Source: Colias croceus
Taxonomy: Eukaryota > Arthropoda > Insecta > Lepidoptera > Pieridae
Direction of reading: 5' to 3'
Length of the DNA stretch: 64,000 nt
Assembly (NCBI RefSeq): GCF_905220415.1
Contig: NC_059548.1
Location: forward strand, 5,024,501 to 5,088,500
Position numbers and translations under genes: made by a program. Below, in pieces: positions 11,601-24,711 of the stretch (position 1 is its first letter; every line of letters starts with the position of its first letter). The notes under the pieces are model-generated. The model was not told the origin of the DNA. It ran no database searches and saw only the letters and a program-made list of their open reading frames with translations.

Positions 11601-13190
11601 TAATATTATCGACACTTGTCTTCGTCTAGGTATTTATAATAATCTATGAACTATCAATTAGTGAATTAAGTCTTTGATTTTGTACTTACTTACTCCTCCT
11701 TTCCTAGCCGTACTCATACATTAAAAAACCATTATTTACGCGCAAAACCAGAACTAATAACCTCAAAGCAAAGTACGCACAAAATAACTTCGCAATTCCC
11801 CATAATGAAATGAAAACATGCGATACGGTACGCAAAACGCCCGGTGCTAATGTATTCTAATAAAAATAACGCCTGAACGTGTGATAACAGCTATGTTACA
11901 TAACGTAGGCAATACTGGTATCGCCTGTAGAATCACGAACGTTCAATACAGCCGAGATAGCTTGCAGTCCGTGCCTACACGTGGGTTTTTCCGCAAATTG
12001 TCCAACAGATCGGATCTATATTGAATTCCCAACTTTTACGGCGACAGATAACTGGATACGTGTCTATGAATAAACCTGCTTCGAAGAAAGTGCGCTGAAA
12101 AAGTTTAACAAGTCTTTGATAATTTTAGATAAGTAATTCTAGAAAAAATAATCTTCTTAATTTAAAGGCTCTTTGCTCATTATTTATCATTAAATAGGCA
12201 GTTTAAAATAATATTTCAGACCATACGATGCCGACGAAATAATTTCATTAACATTAAAAATTCATGCTAGAAAAAGCGGCCGACGCATGTCTTATAAATT
12301 AATGTAAGTGAATTAATACAGTGTTTTTACAACACTGTGTTTACGTTTAAGCATTTATAATTACGTTTTATTTATCGGAAATTTGCATTTTCCTGCAGAG
12401 GCCATTCTTACATTCACAACATATTGAACATCTTTTTTCATGCGAAAAATTTGTTCATTTCGAAAATTGCTTCAATTTTATAACTCGCTGCATGTCGATT
12501 GTAAAAATACATTCGAATCAATTATGAAATTATATTTGTAGAAACTACGTACTTCATCAAGTATCATTAAATTACCCGATGAAGCGCACCTACTTTCAAG
12601 GTTTGTTTTTTTTTCCAAAAGTACTCAATTTTCTAAATTATATCAATTTTCGTAGTAAATAGTTTGAATAGCATTAAGAAAATCGTTAACACTGAGATCT
12701 AGACGAAAAGAAACTTGAGAGGTGTCATTACAACTTTTGTTCTTAATTCCGTCTAGTCCCCCTTTGCTATAAATATTTAGAATTTTTGTTTTAAAAAGAG
12801 ACAGGTTCAAGGGATAAATAAATAAATAGGACCGTTCCTCGTATTTTGGCCTGCGTTGAAAATAATTAAACTGGGAAAAGCGATTTGGAAATAGAGATTC
12901 GGTTGGAATTCCGATTTGGAATCGTCACTATAGAAGGACGGCCACGGCATAGACTATTACTTACTTAATGTATGGTTCGATAAAATTATGCCTGATAGAA
13001 AATAATATATACTTAAGTATTTTATCTGTTATAATGATAAAGTATATCTAATAATTAAAATCCAAAACGAAAACATATTCAGTAATCAGTGTGTAGTTAT
13101 ACCTAAATCAATATTCAATAAAATTGTTACTGATAAAGACCAATTAGAATAGAATATAACTATGTAAAAAACCCTTTCCAATACTATAAT
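8640..13190. other. Intronic sequence without recognised genes
   Basis: AT-rich. Small local structures only: a palindromic duplication 'aagtacttacagcttaa' at 10711-10750, and a non-repetitive, GC-balanced stretch at 11870-12075 that could be regulatory. Open frames at 9545-9772, 11227-11499 and similar have no domain or splice support. Confidence 0.4.
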
Positions 13191-13196
13191 ACTATA

Positions 13197-13460
13197 ACTG
13201 ATTCAAAACATAATATGAGAAGACCTTCAAATAAAGGCATCTGCACACTAACGTCAATTTCGAATGAATTGAACATCACATTAATCAAATTGTACGTAGT
13301 ATATATCTGTCAACTGTGTATATAACAATTTAAATAACTCTCTCTAACACAATATAACCGATTCAAAACATATCAAGAACATAGACCTCCAAATAAAGAA
13401 ACCTGTATACTAACGTCAATTTCGAATGAATTGAACATCCCATTAATCAAGTATAATTGG
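13197..13460. repeat. Imperfect tandem duplication, about 160-bp period
   Basis: Two copies, 13197-13300 and 13357-13460, share 'gattcaaaacat', 'ccaaataaag' and an identical run 'taacgtcaatttcgaatg' extending into 'aattgaacatc', at a spacing of about 160 bp. Diverged local duplication without TIRs or a poly(A) tail. Confidence 0.75.
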
Positions 13461-14358
13461 TCACATTTACGTTGCGCTTTCGGCTATCATTCTGTCACGC
13501 TAACCCCCTTGTTTCGATCAAACTTTATTTCATTTTCTTCCATTGTTACCGTCGCTAGAAACGGTCGCGATTTATCACGGAATGATTTAGAAGTTCAGTT
13601 AAACGCAGATTTGATTTAAATAGCTGCTTTTAATGGAAGGAAGGAATTAGAAACATCTGTACCTAGTCTATTCAAACTCAGTAGTAATTATACGTTCATT
13701 AAATTAGATAATATTTTTAATTCAAATAAGAACTAAAACATAATTAAAGATTCATAGTAAAACTTTAAAAGCCAAATAATTATCAATTGTCAAATTCCAT
13801 AATAATATTTTTTAGAACCAGTTCGAAAAGTATCATTACATCGAAACATAATTTTTAGACATCAAATTGCAACAAAATCCCAATTACTTTTTAAGACGTA
13901 AAATTTAATTAAAATAACTTTGCCAAAACCATAGTATTGATTAAGGTGCAAGGCCCATGCACTTTTTTTTTGCAAAAGTTTCTTATTTTCAAATGTGTAT
14001 CAAACAAAATTCAAGACTTGTTAGGCAAATAAGTAAATGCGTGAAACTCGTACCTCAAAGCTGATTAAAATCCCGACTGGCATCAAACACAGACTTTTTC
14101 AGCTCAATTAAAAGTTTGACGGGTAGCAAATAGCTACTGTTTCGTACCAACCCGGATTAGTTAGGAGAGGTTTCGTGCCAAAGTGCTGTATATGTAAATA
14201 TTTTCAGCTGTTTCAATATTTGTGCTCTTTAATTTTTATATTTGTCATTAATATTATAAACAAGATCTCCGCCGCGTTTGTCTGTTTGCCGAATCGCGGA
14301 CAAACAGAGGTTTCCGATAAATAAATATAAAGAGCGTGAGTGTTGAGCACACGTGCCA

Positions 14359-14493
14359 GAAGTGAAACTTCTTAGGCAAGATTCAATGTGATTCAAAGAC
14401 ACCAAAATCTTCGCCTTACTTCATGAAATGACGGTATTGCCATGACGTGACATTGAAATTTTAATCTCAATACGCCTAAAGAAGTTTCACTTC
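14359..14493. mobile_element. MITE, 'GAAGTGAAACTTCTT' family, copy A
   Basis: 135 bp bounded by inverted repeats GAAGTGAAACTTCTT and, at the far end, AAAGAAGTTTCACTTC. Its interior 'gccttacttcatga...gacggtattgccatga' recurs in inverse orientation in copy C (32088-32179), which shows a true dispersed family. No coding capacity and no convincing target-site duplication. Confidence 0.75.
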
Positions 14494-15239
14494 AACAGTA
14501 GAAATTTTCATACTGTTTTTGCATATGGATATTGTGGTTCTTGAGGCAGGTATCAGTTTATAACACAGGTTTATAATTTGTTAAATTTAAGGCAACACAG
14601 TAGAGAAGGAGTTTTCTTATAAACATTACATCCTTTTTTCCATGGTTCAGTCAACCATATCGATACTAATACTTGAAAAGAGGGAAAAAACATTTCTGTA
14701 TTTTTGAATATTTGTAACAAATATACCACTGGACCTATTTTAAAAATTCTTTCAGCAGCAAGCAAGGCTATTCGTGAGAAACAAAGGGTATTTTTTATTT
14801 TTGTTTTTATCCCAGCTTCACCTGAGCGGAGTTGTTATGTGCAACTAGTATATTATAAACTAAAATAGTACAATTTAGCATATGAAAACTTGTGGAAAAA
14901 ATACTACAAAGTTTTGTAAAACTCTTCGTTAAAGTTTTCTTATTATCTGGTTACGAAATTGCGTATTCAGGACAGCCTAAAATAACATTTCCCTTCCGTA
15001 TTTATAAAATACAAGAGGATTATACTCACTTATTCCCCGACCAACTTAAATCTATCGAAACAGGACGCTTTTCTAGGATAATTTGTTTTCAAAGGGAAAT
15101 CTATTTCAACAATTTTCAAAAACGAAAAACCTGTCAACCTAATATTGAACTAATTTAGTTCTTTTACTTAAATAGTATATTATAGTCAATTATTTATTAA
15201 GTTATGCAGTTATGTACTTCTCACCTACCTCCTCCTTTA

Positions 15240-15385
15240 TTACTTCACACAGTGGGTTGCCTGGAAGAGATCACTCTTTAGTGATAAGACCGCCCTCTGT
15301 GCTAGTCTAGCTATAAGTTTTAGTTTTAAGTAATTTGTATTATTAACTAGCATAGAAAAGTGTAACAAATAAAAATAAATCAATT
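15240..15385 (+). mobile_element. LINE 3' end
   Basis: Contains 'gggttgcctggaagagatca' followed by 'ctctttagtgataagaccgcc', a hairpin-forming motif common at the 3' end of lepidopteran non-LTR retrotransposons, and ends in an A-rich 'aaataaaaataaat' tail. Only the 3' untranslated end is present. A related tail in reverse orientation is at 38318-38480. Confidence 0.7.
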
Positions 15386-16130
15386 TAGAGACATAAAGTA
15401 TCTACAATCTACATATTATGTGATTTGAAGATATGTAATTAAAAAAAAATTATAACAACGTCTTTTTCAAAGTCGGTAAATAAATCCGTAAGATATCAAT
15501 AATTCGGCCAACTAAGAGCCGATGAAAATTCCATGATTCCATTATTATATTTGTATCTAGAGGACGGGATAAGCCTACAGCGGTGGCAAAGGTAAGGAAT
15601 TTCAACTCCAATACAAACAATTGTTCCAAATGGCCAAATATTTGCGGATTATAGCTGTATTTATTGAATAATATCAGATCGGTTTAGGGTTTTGTGTAAA
15701 TAAGAGTGGGCAGATTATTTTTGTTATTATTTTATTTATTTTTGTTTTTCAAGAAATACTAAGTTTTTCAATTCATATTTCATTGTGAATTTAAATGTTT
15801 ATTAATTTTCGAAGTATAATTCCGATTGATTATTTTGAAAATATTTTCACATACAATACTACTATTTAAAACATTTTCTTTTTTTATCATAGCAATCCCC
15901 AGAGAATATTTGTTTAACATACCTATAGCTTTATCTCTAAAAGCAAAGTTTTATACAACCGTAATACGGAAGTTGAAAAGTTGCAACTTATCTATTTACT
16001 TTTAATCTTTTCCTATCCTTGAGTTTTTTATAGACAGCATAAAGTGTAGTTAACTATAGAAAAACATTGTATACAACGTATGAATTATTCAATAATTTTT
16101 AAAGATTTTATCAAAATCTACATAATCTTA

Positions 16131-16300
16131 ATATATATAAATCTCGTGTCACAATGTTTGTCCTCAATGGACTCCTAAACCACTTAACCGATTATAATAA
16201 AATTCGCACACCATGTGCAGTTCAATCCAACTTGAGAGACTAGTTTAAATCTCAAATCGTTTTAGAGAAAGCGGGCGAAGCCGCGAGCGGTAAGCTAGTA
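16131..16300 (-). repeat. Interspersed repeat tail, minus orientation
   Basis: Begins 'atatataaatctcgtgtcac', continues 'cctaaaccacttaaccgatt' and ends 'gcgggcgaagccgcgagcgg' then 'taagctagta'. The GCGGGCGAAGCCGCG end read in reverse is the CGCGGCTTCGCCCGC start seen in the other copies. Confidence 0.7.
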
Positions 16301-17118
16301 TCTAATAAATATTTTAATAAGATTCAAACCAGAAAACTGACATACCTACTACCTAGATAGTTATGATATATGTTTTCAAAATGCAGTGTCATACAGGTAA
16401 GTAACAAAACCCAAGTCTTACTCAAATTCCAAATCAAGTTTAACAACGAGCATACCACTAGAATCAAATGAATATGCAATCGAAGTATCGTTGATAAGAG
16501 TCAGTTGACTTGTTATAAATAGCAGCAGACTGATTCTGGACCTATCTCGTTATCTGAGTGCAGATTGCGAACTATTTCATACTCAATGAGTAAATGATAT
16601 CGAATTTTTGGATTGTGTATGTTTTTCGATACTCCAAATTGCTTAGTAGGTAAGTCTCTAATAGCATATTAAATAATATGTTGAAAATACATGCAGTCGT
16701 TGGAAGCTTTAATTTTACGAATTTATAACAGTTGGTGTCATGGTTCAAATATAATATTAATATTCTTAGGGCTTTATTGTTCAAAAGAAAAGGATAAAAA
16801 GCAAAAATCTACAAAATCTTATTGAAGATCAGAATATAATAAGATACGTTTGTTATTCAAATAGAAAAATCCCACATGAAAGCTTATGAATTACCTACCT
16901 ATATGAATTTCGTGCATTTAAAAAAAATTAGATTACATTTATGTCCCCCTACTTTCATTTTTTTCCACTATAGAAACTACACTACTAACACTCCTATTCT
17001 ACATCTCGTCACTTTCTATCAGGTGGGGACTGGGGTCAAACGTCGACCAATCTATGTATAAAAAAACTATAGGCAATCTAACGCATTATTTTACGTTTTC
17101 TTTAAAGGATATAATTCA

Positions 17119-17159
17119 GTGGTTGCACAATATATTAAATGATGATATTGTGCAACCAC
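17119..17159. repeat. Perfect 15-bp hairpin
   Basis: Arms GTGGTTGCACAATAT (17119-17133) and ATATTGTGCAACCAC (17145-17159) with an 11-nt spacer. Too short for a standard MITE and without flanking duplication. It could form a cruciform or an RNA hairpin; stem length is below that usual for a pre-miRNA. Confidence 0.85.
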
Positions 17160-17356
17160 GCATATCGCCAAAAAGTTCAATCGCAGAGACAGTTAGCGTT
17201 TCATTAACATCTCGATGTGACTTTGCAAACACAATGTTAATTAAACATTAATTACGAGTAAATGAACCAACAGCTAATGACTCATAAGAGTTAATATCAT
17301 CTTGCCGAATCATCTCCCATTTCTTCTTACTGATAATTATTAATGAAAAAGTGTTT

Positions 17357-17690
17357 GTCCTTCTTATACGTGGCAACGGAGCGGAGCGATTATATCGAAT
17401 GATTTTTGTATCTAGACATAGTTAAGAGGCTAGCCAATCAAATAGGCTACTTTTTACCACGGTGGAATATCTCATTGCCATTGGGTTTTCCTCCATATAT
17501 ACGATGCGGGGAAGCGAAAAGATAGCAGGCATAAAACAAACTGTTAATTTAAGTAGCCTATGTTACTACCACAGTTCTAATAATTACAACGACACGTAAG
17601 TCAAATTCGTCCAGCGGTTTCATTCCGCTTTGGGCTGTGTACATACACTCGAATAACAAAACCCTTCTTTTTTCTAGTTGATTAAAAATG
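17357..17690. repeat. Degenerate LINE-like repeat
   Basis: Contains 'aataggctactttttaccac' and 'aagtagcctatgttactacc', and a 'cgtccagcggtttcattccg' segment, the phrases used by the interspersed tails of this genome. Related to 33170-33350, which holds 'tatcacggtaagaagtagcc'. No ORF. Confidence 0.55.
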
Positions 17691-17699
17691 CCCATAGTG

Positions 17700-20250
17700 A
17701 TTGGTGACATATAGTTTGAAGATCCCATCGCCAATCAAGGGCACGGCAGACGTGTACAAAGTTCTTGGCGCGCTGCCAACTAATTAGGCATGTAAATGGA
17801 AACTAGCGTGTCACGTCAACACCACTATGGAAAAAAGCTATACGCTGTTCATATTTTTCGTACATTTATTAAAAAGTTGTCATAACTAGTTGATCACATG
17901 TGGATTAAACGAAGTAAACTCTTAAGACTGTGATAGATTTATTATCATTGTAGATACCTAGTTGTCTTTTTATCTAAAGATTGTCATTTTAGATTTAGTT
18001 AACTAACATTTCTACAAGGGATGTATAACGTAGTAATATTTGATATAACGAGATAACGTAATAAATAGTAGATTCAAAAATAAAATGATTACTTAGTTTT
18101 ATTCATCTTGGCTAAAGCGAAAATATGCGATTCATTTAAAATGCACACTTTTATGATCACACTAAACTTCTATATTTTTTCATACTTTATATGCACAACT
18201 TTCTTTGAATATAAATCACGATAGTAGAAAATAATCTAAAGTCACTGTATAATAAATTTATGATCGAAGTAGAAATTGTTTGCATTTCTTAAAAATGTTT
18301 TCGAAGCAATATATTCGCTAAGAAATGAGAAAACATTTTAAGAAGAGTTTCTCATCGACATGCTTTAACTTTGATTAAACTATACAACTAAGTATATACT
18401 TGAAGAGCTACCACAGTAGATAAAACTCGCAAATGAATTAAAGGATACTTCTATCTTTGTAGTAACAAAACTACAAATTCACTTGAATTTAAAAGATTCT
18501 ATTTATATAAATATCTACTTAACTTTGATATTTTAATAATTTTAATAAATATTCCGTCTCTATCAACTTACTTGAAATGAGAAAAAGGTAACTTTTAAAT
18601 TATCATAAGTAATGGAAGTGTTTTCTTTCAACCAGTAGGTTTCAAGTTATTTTTACTTAACTTTTTCTAGCACTACATTTAGACGAACTTTGATAGATAA
18701 ATAAAATATTAACCATTTATTTACCAAACAACAACTTTTACGAATATACATATTTAAGTATAGAGAACTTCAATATATTCGAATCATTAGTTTCCCTACA
18801 ATAGAAAATTCTCGAACTACGAGTCACATGTTTGTGTGTAAACAGCATTTAGCGATATTGCGAAAGTAATAGCTTTTGAATTTTTGATCAGCCTTTGAAT
18901 GGTATAATGGTATTGGAATAAGCGAGTCTTTTAACGCGAAAATTGTTGTAGCGTTTCAATAGTTGTACATACATAATAATGATTGTCTTCACTTGTAAAT
19001 TTTATTTTATACTCCTGCTCCTCTTAAGTAAAATAGAAAATATGAAAGAGTAAATCTTGCTTCGGAGACAAATAAAATAAAAATCGTATTCGATATCTCT
19101 TCAGCAATACGTTATAAGTGGTGAATCTAACACCACTCTCTTTTATATATCTAGAACATATAGACAACACAAATAGGTGTTTAACATGGACCTAGCATGG
19201 CCGTATGCTAAAGGCTGTATAAGAATATTATAAATATCAGTCTGATTATAGCGTCAATTCTCCCTATTTCACGATTAATTTGTCCTTATTTGAATTCACT
19301 TTAATTAGAGCTGTGGAAGTTGAAAAAGTTTTTTTATTAGATCTCACCTAATCAAAACCTCCCAAGAGTTTCGCTGAGGCGATGTTCCGAGTCATTTTAA
19401 TAACTTGTTACTCAAAGTTTTATGACACAAACTTTGTCTTTGCTTTTTTGAATATTTTTATTTGAGATGCTACTTGGATTGTTTGATCTTGCACGTAATT
19501 AATTGCGGCTTTCGGAATATTTTACGTGAAACAATTTCAAGAATTGTTGTGCTCTTTATTTGTTTTATATTACCTACATTTTCGTTTTTAACATTAATTG
19601 GATATGTGTAATTTGTTTAAATTTTTCAGGTAAGTAGGAACTCTTTAAAATGAACAAAAATGACTAAATAAAATCAACTATAAATATTGAAATAAATTAA
19701 TAATTTAAGCTCTTACGTGATTAGAATGGATAGTTTTGTTATTTACGTAGACGTGTGGTATGGGATTACTTTATAAAATTATCTGTGTTCTGTTTATGTG
19801 TTTTGAATGATAAAAATACGCAAACATTTTTATTTGTTGTTGTTATATTATGTTCAATAGAACAAAAACAAGCCCGCAAATTTTATATTTCTTTATGAGC
19901 GATTGTCGGTCAAAACAAAATTAGTAAATAAACTAATTTAACTTGGTTTGCATTCCATTCGAGAATTTACTATTTTTCTATAAATATATTCCTTTATCCT
20001 TTATCTTATTTAACTAAGCTATATTGGAATATGAATAAACACGAAATTGATAGTTCCAATTTATAATAATAGTTCAATATTATAATTTCATAACAGAAAC
20101 TTCAAATGTGATGGATGGAGATTGCAACAAGCAACGATTTTGCTTGCTTTATAAAATAGAAAGTACTGCATAAGAAATTAAGTGGATATAGATGTAATAT
20201 ATGTATAATTTATGGTATTGCCGTTTAAAATTATATAAATATGTACATAC
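17700..20250. other. Intronic AT-rich sequence
   Basis: No gene, RNA or repeat with clear edges is visible in this stretch. Confidence 0.4.
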
Positions 20251-20475
20251 ATCCATACTTATATTATAAATGTCAAAGTAACTCTGTCTGTCTGTCTGTC
20301 TGTTACTCAATCACGCCTAAACTACTGAACCAATTTGCATGAAATTTGGTATGGAGATATTTTGATACCCGAGAAAGGACATAGGATAGGTTTTATCCCG
20401 GAAATCCCACGGGAACGGGAACTATGCGGGTTTTGCTTTGACTGCGCGGGCGATGCCGCGGGTGGAAAGCTAGTA
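20251..20475 (-). mobile_element. LINE-like repeat tail with (CTGT)n, minus orientation
   Basis: Well-preserved copy: 'acttatattataaatgtcaa', then (CTGT)n at about 20283-20304, 'aaatttggtatggagatatt', 'gggcgatgccgcgggtgg' and the end 'aaagctagta'. On the minus strand this reads from ACTAGC to CAGACAGACAGA, the arrangement most common in lepidopteran genomes. Confidence 0.8.
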
Positions 20476-20877
20476 CGACATAATTAAACAATAAAACAGT
20501 ATAAAACTTCGATAAGATGGTTCTCTACTCAGTTTCTCACTTCAGTAACTATGTCATAGTGACCATTAGTAGATATTTAAATGCATCAAGTTTACACCAA
20601 AAATGTATTTTATTCATATAATAACGACGAAAATAGAAAATTTCACTAAATTACACCTTTTACGTCTTTCAAATAACACCTGAAAAGCAAGACAAAGTAC
20701 AGATTAATATTATTCAGTTCGCGCTTAGTCTTTTTCCGCCCCATTTACTTCAAACAATGTACTTAAAACGGCTTCTTCAGTACTGTATCATTCTCATAGT
20801 GTAGTGGAAAGCTTTACTCCACTCTCTCTGAGCAATTACAGAATTCAAACGCGTTTCACTTTATATCTTTATTTTTA

Positions 20878-21060
20878 CACTAGCCGTGCCCTGCGGTTTT
20901 ACCCGCAGTGCTCCACGCCTGTTGGTCTTAGCGCAATGACAAATAGCCTTCCTCGATAAATTGGCTATCTAACACCGAAATAATTTTTCAAATCGGACCA
21001 GTAGTTCCTGAGATTAGCGCGTTCAAACATACAAACTCTTCAGCTTTATAATATACAGTG
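20878..21060 (+). repeat. Interspersed repeat tail, plus orientation
   Basis: Starts 'cactagccgtgccctgcggt', followed by 'ttggtcttagcgcaatgac', 'aaatcggaccagtagttcc' and 'gcgttcaaacatacaaac'. Same subfamily as 1201-1345 and the reverse copy at 32775-32935. Confidence 0.7.
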
Positions 21061-21944
21061 TAGAGTTTTCCTACGCAATACAAATACCTTGAATGTGACC
21101 CAACAACCTAGTATTTTTGCGCCGACTAAAATAAATAGCATGTCTATAAAGGCGACTTCAATTTCCTTCAGGTTGTTAAGTCAATACAAATTACATTTTG
21201 AAAGAAATAGTGACATTTAATGCTTTTAACTCTCAACAGGATATTAAAAAAGGAAATTTTATTAGGTACTGATTTCTTGTATTGTTAGTTTGACGTTAAC
21301 TGTAAAAGGAATGTGATACGCATACATTTCAATTGGAATTTAACTGTGCAAAATTGGGTCAAGACTCAAGTGTGAATCTATGTTGATATAACTTTTCATT
21401 ATTTTATAAATGGTTTTTAGGTAACTTCTACATTACCGTCTGAATTTTTATAACGCGATCAACATGTAAGAACAATCAGATAAAACCACAAAAGTCGCCT
21501 GCAAGTTTTCGTCAGAATCTGCGACTGCATATGAAATTAAATTTTCCATTTTTCATAACAATGAAAGAGCAACACCCCCATACACCAATTATACATATAC
21601 AGAAAACTTGAGGACTTTATTTTTGATTTTATTTTTAGTATCGGCAAATTACCAATGTTTCGTTGTATAAAGTTCTTAAACTTTTCTCATCTTTTACCAC
21701 TACTAATAGATGGAACCCAAAATAATATTTAACATGCAAGCATTCCATTTGACTTTGCACAAAAACCTCCCCAGTTACGGTATAAAAGTTATTTGTGAAA
21801 TAAATTTTTACTTCTGTAGTTCGGTAAACGTAATCACGCGAAAAATTTGGCATTCAAATGATGTACCTATAGAATATGTTTTTTATGAGTCGATATTTAT
21901 AACGTGAAACTTCAGCTATACCTAACCATCATATATTAACTGAG

Positions 21945-22018
21945 ATTTTATTCCTGAGCTTAGCACGTTCAAACAAACAAAAAACTTTAACTTTATTGTA
22001 AAGTATAATAGATAACAA
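21945..22018 (+). repeat. Partial interspersed repeat tail
   Basis: Only the last part is kept: 'attcctgagcttagcacgtt' then 'caaacaaacaaa', matching the end of 20878-21060. Confidence 0.55.
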
Positions 22019-22097
22019 GTTTCTAAAGTGCTACGACGAAGACGACGTAGACTGTAAAGTACGTTTAAGTAGACTACATGTTTCTATTTTATTAAAC

Positions 22098-22280
22098 TAC
22101 TAGTGTCCGCCCCGGCTTCGCCCGTACATATTTCGCAATAAAAGGTAGCCTATGTTCTTTCTCAGGGTCTAAAGATTGTCTGTGCCAAATTTCATCGAAA
22201 ACGGTTGATAGGTTTAAGCGGGAAAGCGTAACAGACAGACAGACAGAGTTACTTTCGCATTTATAATATTACTAGGGATA
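22098..22280 (+). mobile_element. LINE-like repeat tail, plus orientation
   Basis: Starts 'actagtgtccgccccggctt', then 'aaaggtagcctatgttcttt', 'ccaaatttcatcgaaaacgg' and 'acagacagacagacagagtt', ending 'cgcatttataatattactag'. Largely intact tail of the type at 20251-20475, in opposite orientation. Confidence 0.78.
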
Positions 22281-23041
22281 GGTAAGTTTTGATTTTCTTA
22301 TAATCAATCGGTTAACTTATTCTAGTTCGTTCTGAGATGAAGACACAAAAAACAGTCGCATTGAAAACCTCTTTTTTTTAAGAAGTTAAATTAAATATTT
22401 TAAAGTCCCTTCATCACGCTGTTATATTCAATTTTTTCACTTTTATTACAGCAATAAATCAAACATTTCAATGATATTTATTATTTTACGTAGATAAATA
22501 CTATTAGATAGGTATACAATATACATTGGATAATCCCTTGTTAGTGAGGATCGTCTAGTTGGCACAGCGAGGTCTGGGATTGAAGATTGAATTGTAAATT
22601 CTATTCAATTGTTGTTCAAGTGTTTCTATTATTTATTTATGTACTACAATAATATAGCTGTAAAAGTACGGTGTTAATATTTCACTATAAATTTAATAAA
22701 TTTGGAACATTCATCATGTTAAAGATACATAATATATATTATATACATAATATTATATCAGTCTACTTGATTCAAAACGTATACCGTTTTAAAAAGGCTT
22801 TCATATAGAGCATGTAGATAGTAAAGAACATGTTCATACATTGACGTAGCACCAACATAACCGCATGTTATGCTTCAGATAAATTGTATCCTACACAATT
22901 TCTATTTAGCTTGGTTAGTTCCAATTTTATCAGAACCGATATCTCTCGCTAGCTTTAATAGAAAGGTCATGTTTGATTGCCAGCGATAACTACCTACGTC
23001 AGATTTTCAACGGTAACATACGTCAGGGTTTGCAGTTTGAG

Positions 23042-23467
23042 GGTCTCAGCACACATATGGGATCGGAAAGGGATCGTAACCGTATCGCCTCGAGCCGTTC
23101 AGAATGGTTTGTATTAAACTCCCTACTGCAACGCACACTAATCGGAATAGTAACGTAATCGCCTCGCCTCGGAACAGGCTCCGAACTTGCAATTCCAGCG
23201 CTAACGGCTCATCGTCCCCGCGCTTACGTCTCTCCGTCCCCGCGCTTACGTCTCCCCGTCCGCGCTTACGTTTCTGCCTGCTACGACTTGCCGTATTTGC
23301 CATTTTTAGGCGTAACGCCGGTGTCGCCTAGCCGTAGCCGAGTTGACGTACAGGCGCTGCTGATACGCTTTCGTCACGTGCATACGGTAGGTTGACGCCT
23401 GGTTGACAGCGAGGCGAAAGGCGTTACGGTTACGATCCCTTTCCGATCCCATATGTGTGCTGAGACC
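23042..23467. mobile_element. GC-rich TIR element (non-autonomous DNA transposon)
   Basis: Perfect terminal inverted repeats of 43 bp beginning GGTCTCAGCACACATATGGG; the right copy ends at 23467. TTGA lies just outside both ends (23037-23040 with one extra G on the left, and 23468-23471), a possible target duplication. The 426-bp body is strikingly GC- and CpG-rich against an AT-rich intron and holds three tandem copies of a unit of about 22 bp (core CCGCGCTTACGTCTC) at 23213-23276. Open frames on both strands (23303-23046, 23104-23331) follow from composition and match no transposase. Identical TIRs suggest recent activity. Confidence 0.85.
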
Positions 23468-23574
23468 TTGATACAACCTAAGTCCTCGATATTAATTCAT
23501 TATCTGATATCTAGGAATTGATTCTGGGTTGTTGGAATTAATTGGACCTATTTTATATTGTATAAATTATAACA

Positions 23575-23592
23575 CTCACTCACTCACTCACT
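23575..23592. repeat. (CACT)n microsatellite
   Basis: About four to five perfect CACT units. No other structure. Confidence 0.85.
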
Positions 23593-24208
23593 ATAATTAC
23601 AATAGCAATAATTGAAGCCTAATGAAAAGCAAGAATGATTGCTCATCCCAAATTAACGCAGTTTTACTAAATACATTATAGGACATTTAAATAAATTTAG
23701 TTTAAAAAATTAAAAAGTTGAAACCAACAAATTATAAAAATCCCAACAGAATAGAATTCATTCATTTCCGTTCATAAATAAACCACATTTACTCGACTGA
23801 ATGCTGAAAAATTTTTGGAATCCATTTTATTTACGAAAACATTAATTTAGTGATGGGTCTCCTGTTTGCTGACCCTTTCTATATGCAATTAATTTTGCGA
23901 CATTCCGCCCCAACGGCTTTTAACTTCCGATGAAAATAATTCGGAAATACGTTCTAATTAAATTTCTGTAAATATCACAGAATACGTTTTTAATTTAATT
24001 ATGACACTTTATTGTACAGTACCAGACATAAGAATAGCAAAACAAGGAAATGAAAACGTAAACATGGCAAGTGTACAACAGACGGCCTTATTGCTTAAAG
24101 TAATATCTTCCACAAAACTATAAAAATAACGGACATGTACGACGATGGTTAAATGCGGAGGCACAAACCAAGAAAAAAAAGACGGGTTGCACTCCGGGTG
24201 TGCCGGCA

Positions 24209-24388
24209 GAAGTGAAAACTTGATTATTAACGTTCAGCATGTTTGATATTTTGGAATGGTATCCGTCTTACGCATGGAATATAAGGGATAAAAAAAAAAC
24301 ATCCGTCTTACGCTTTTTCGATCAGGCCACGTGTCCTGACGCGAGTTTAAGATTTTATACCCAACGCCGCTAAAGAAGTTTTCACTTC
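24209..24388. mobile_element. MITE, 'GAAGTGAAACTTCTT' family, copy B
   Basis: 180 bp bounded by GAAGTGAAAACTT and AAAGAAGTTTTCACTTC. The interior has a direct duplication 'catccgtcttacgc' (about 24267 and 24301) and differs from copies A and C, so only the ends define membership. No ORF. Confidence 0.65.
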
Positions 24389-24711
24389 AAAAATAGAAAA
24401 CAAACCTTCGAGATATAAACCTAAAAAGAAATTATACCAAATATACTAAATAATGACAACAAAAAAATGCACAGCTAAACGTACTTCTGTATCCTATAAT
24501 TAATTTATCTAATGATTAGAAAGTTGAAACGTCACGGACAGTTCTTGTAATTAATTTCGTTTCAAAATAAAGATATTTGCGACCGAAATTTCTGATACCG
24601 TAGCTGAATTTTCAAGTACTCTGCTAATTTACTTTTCTGAAATCTCTGCGGAGAAATTAGTATAATTTTGGGCTAAAACTTAAAAGCCATATTTCGTATT
24701 GAGCTATATTT

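Noticed and set aside
23046..23331. Arg-rich ORFs on both strands
   Set aside because: They fall wholly inside a GC-rich TIR element, read on both strands, and match no transposase.
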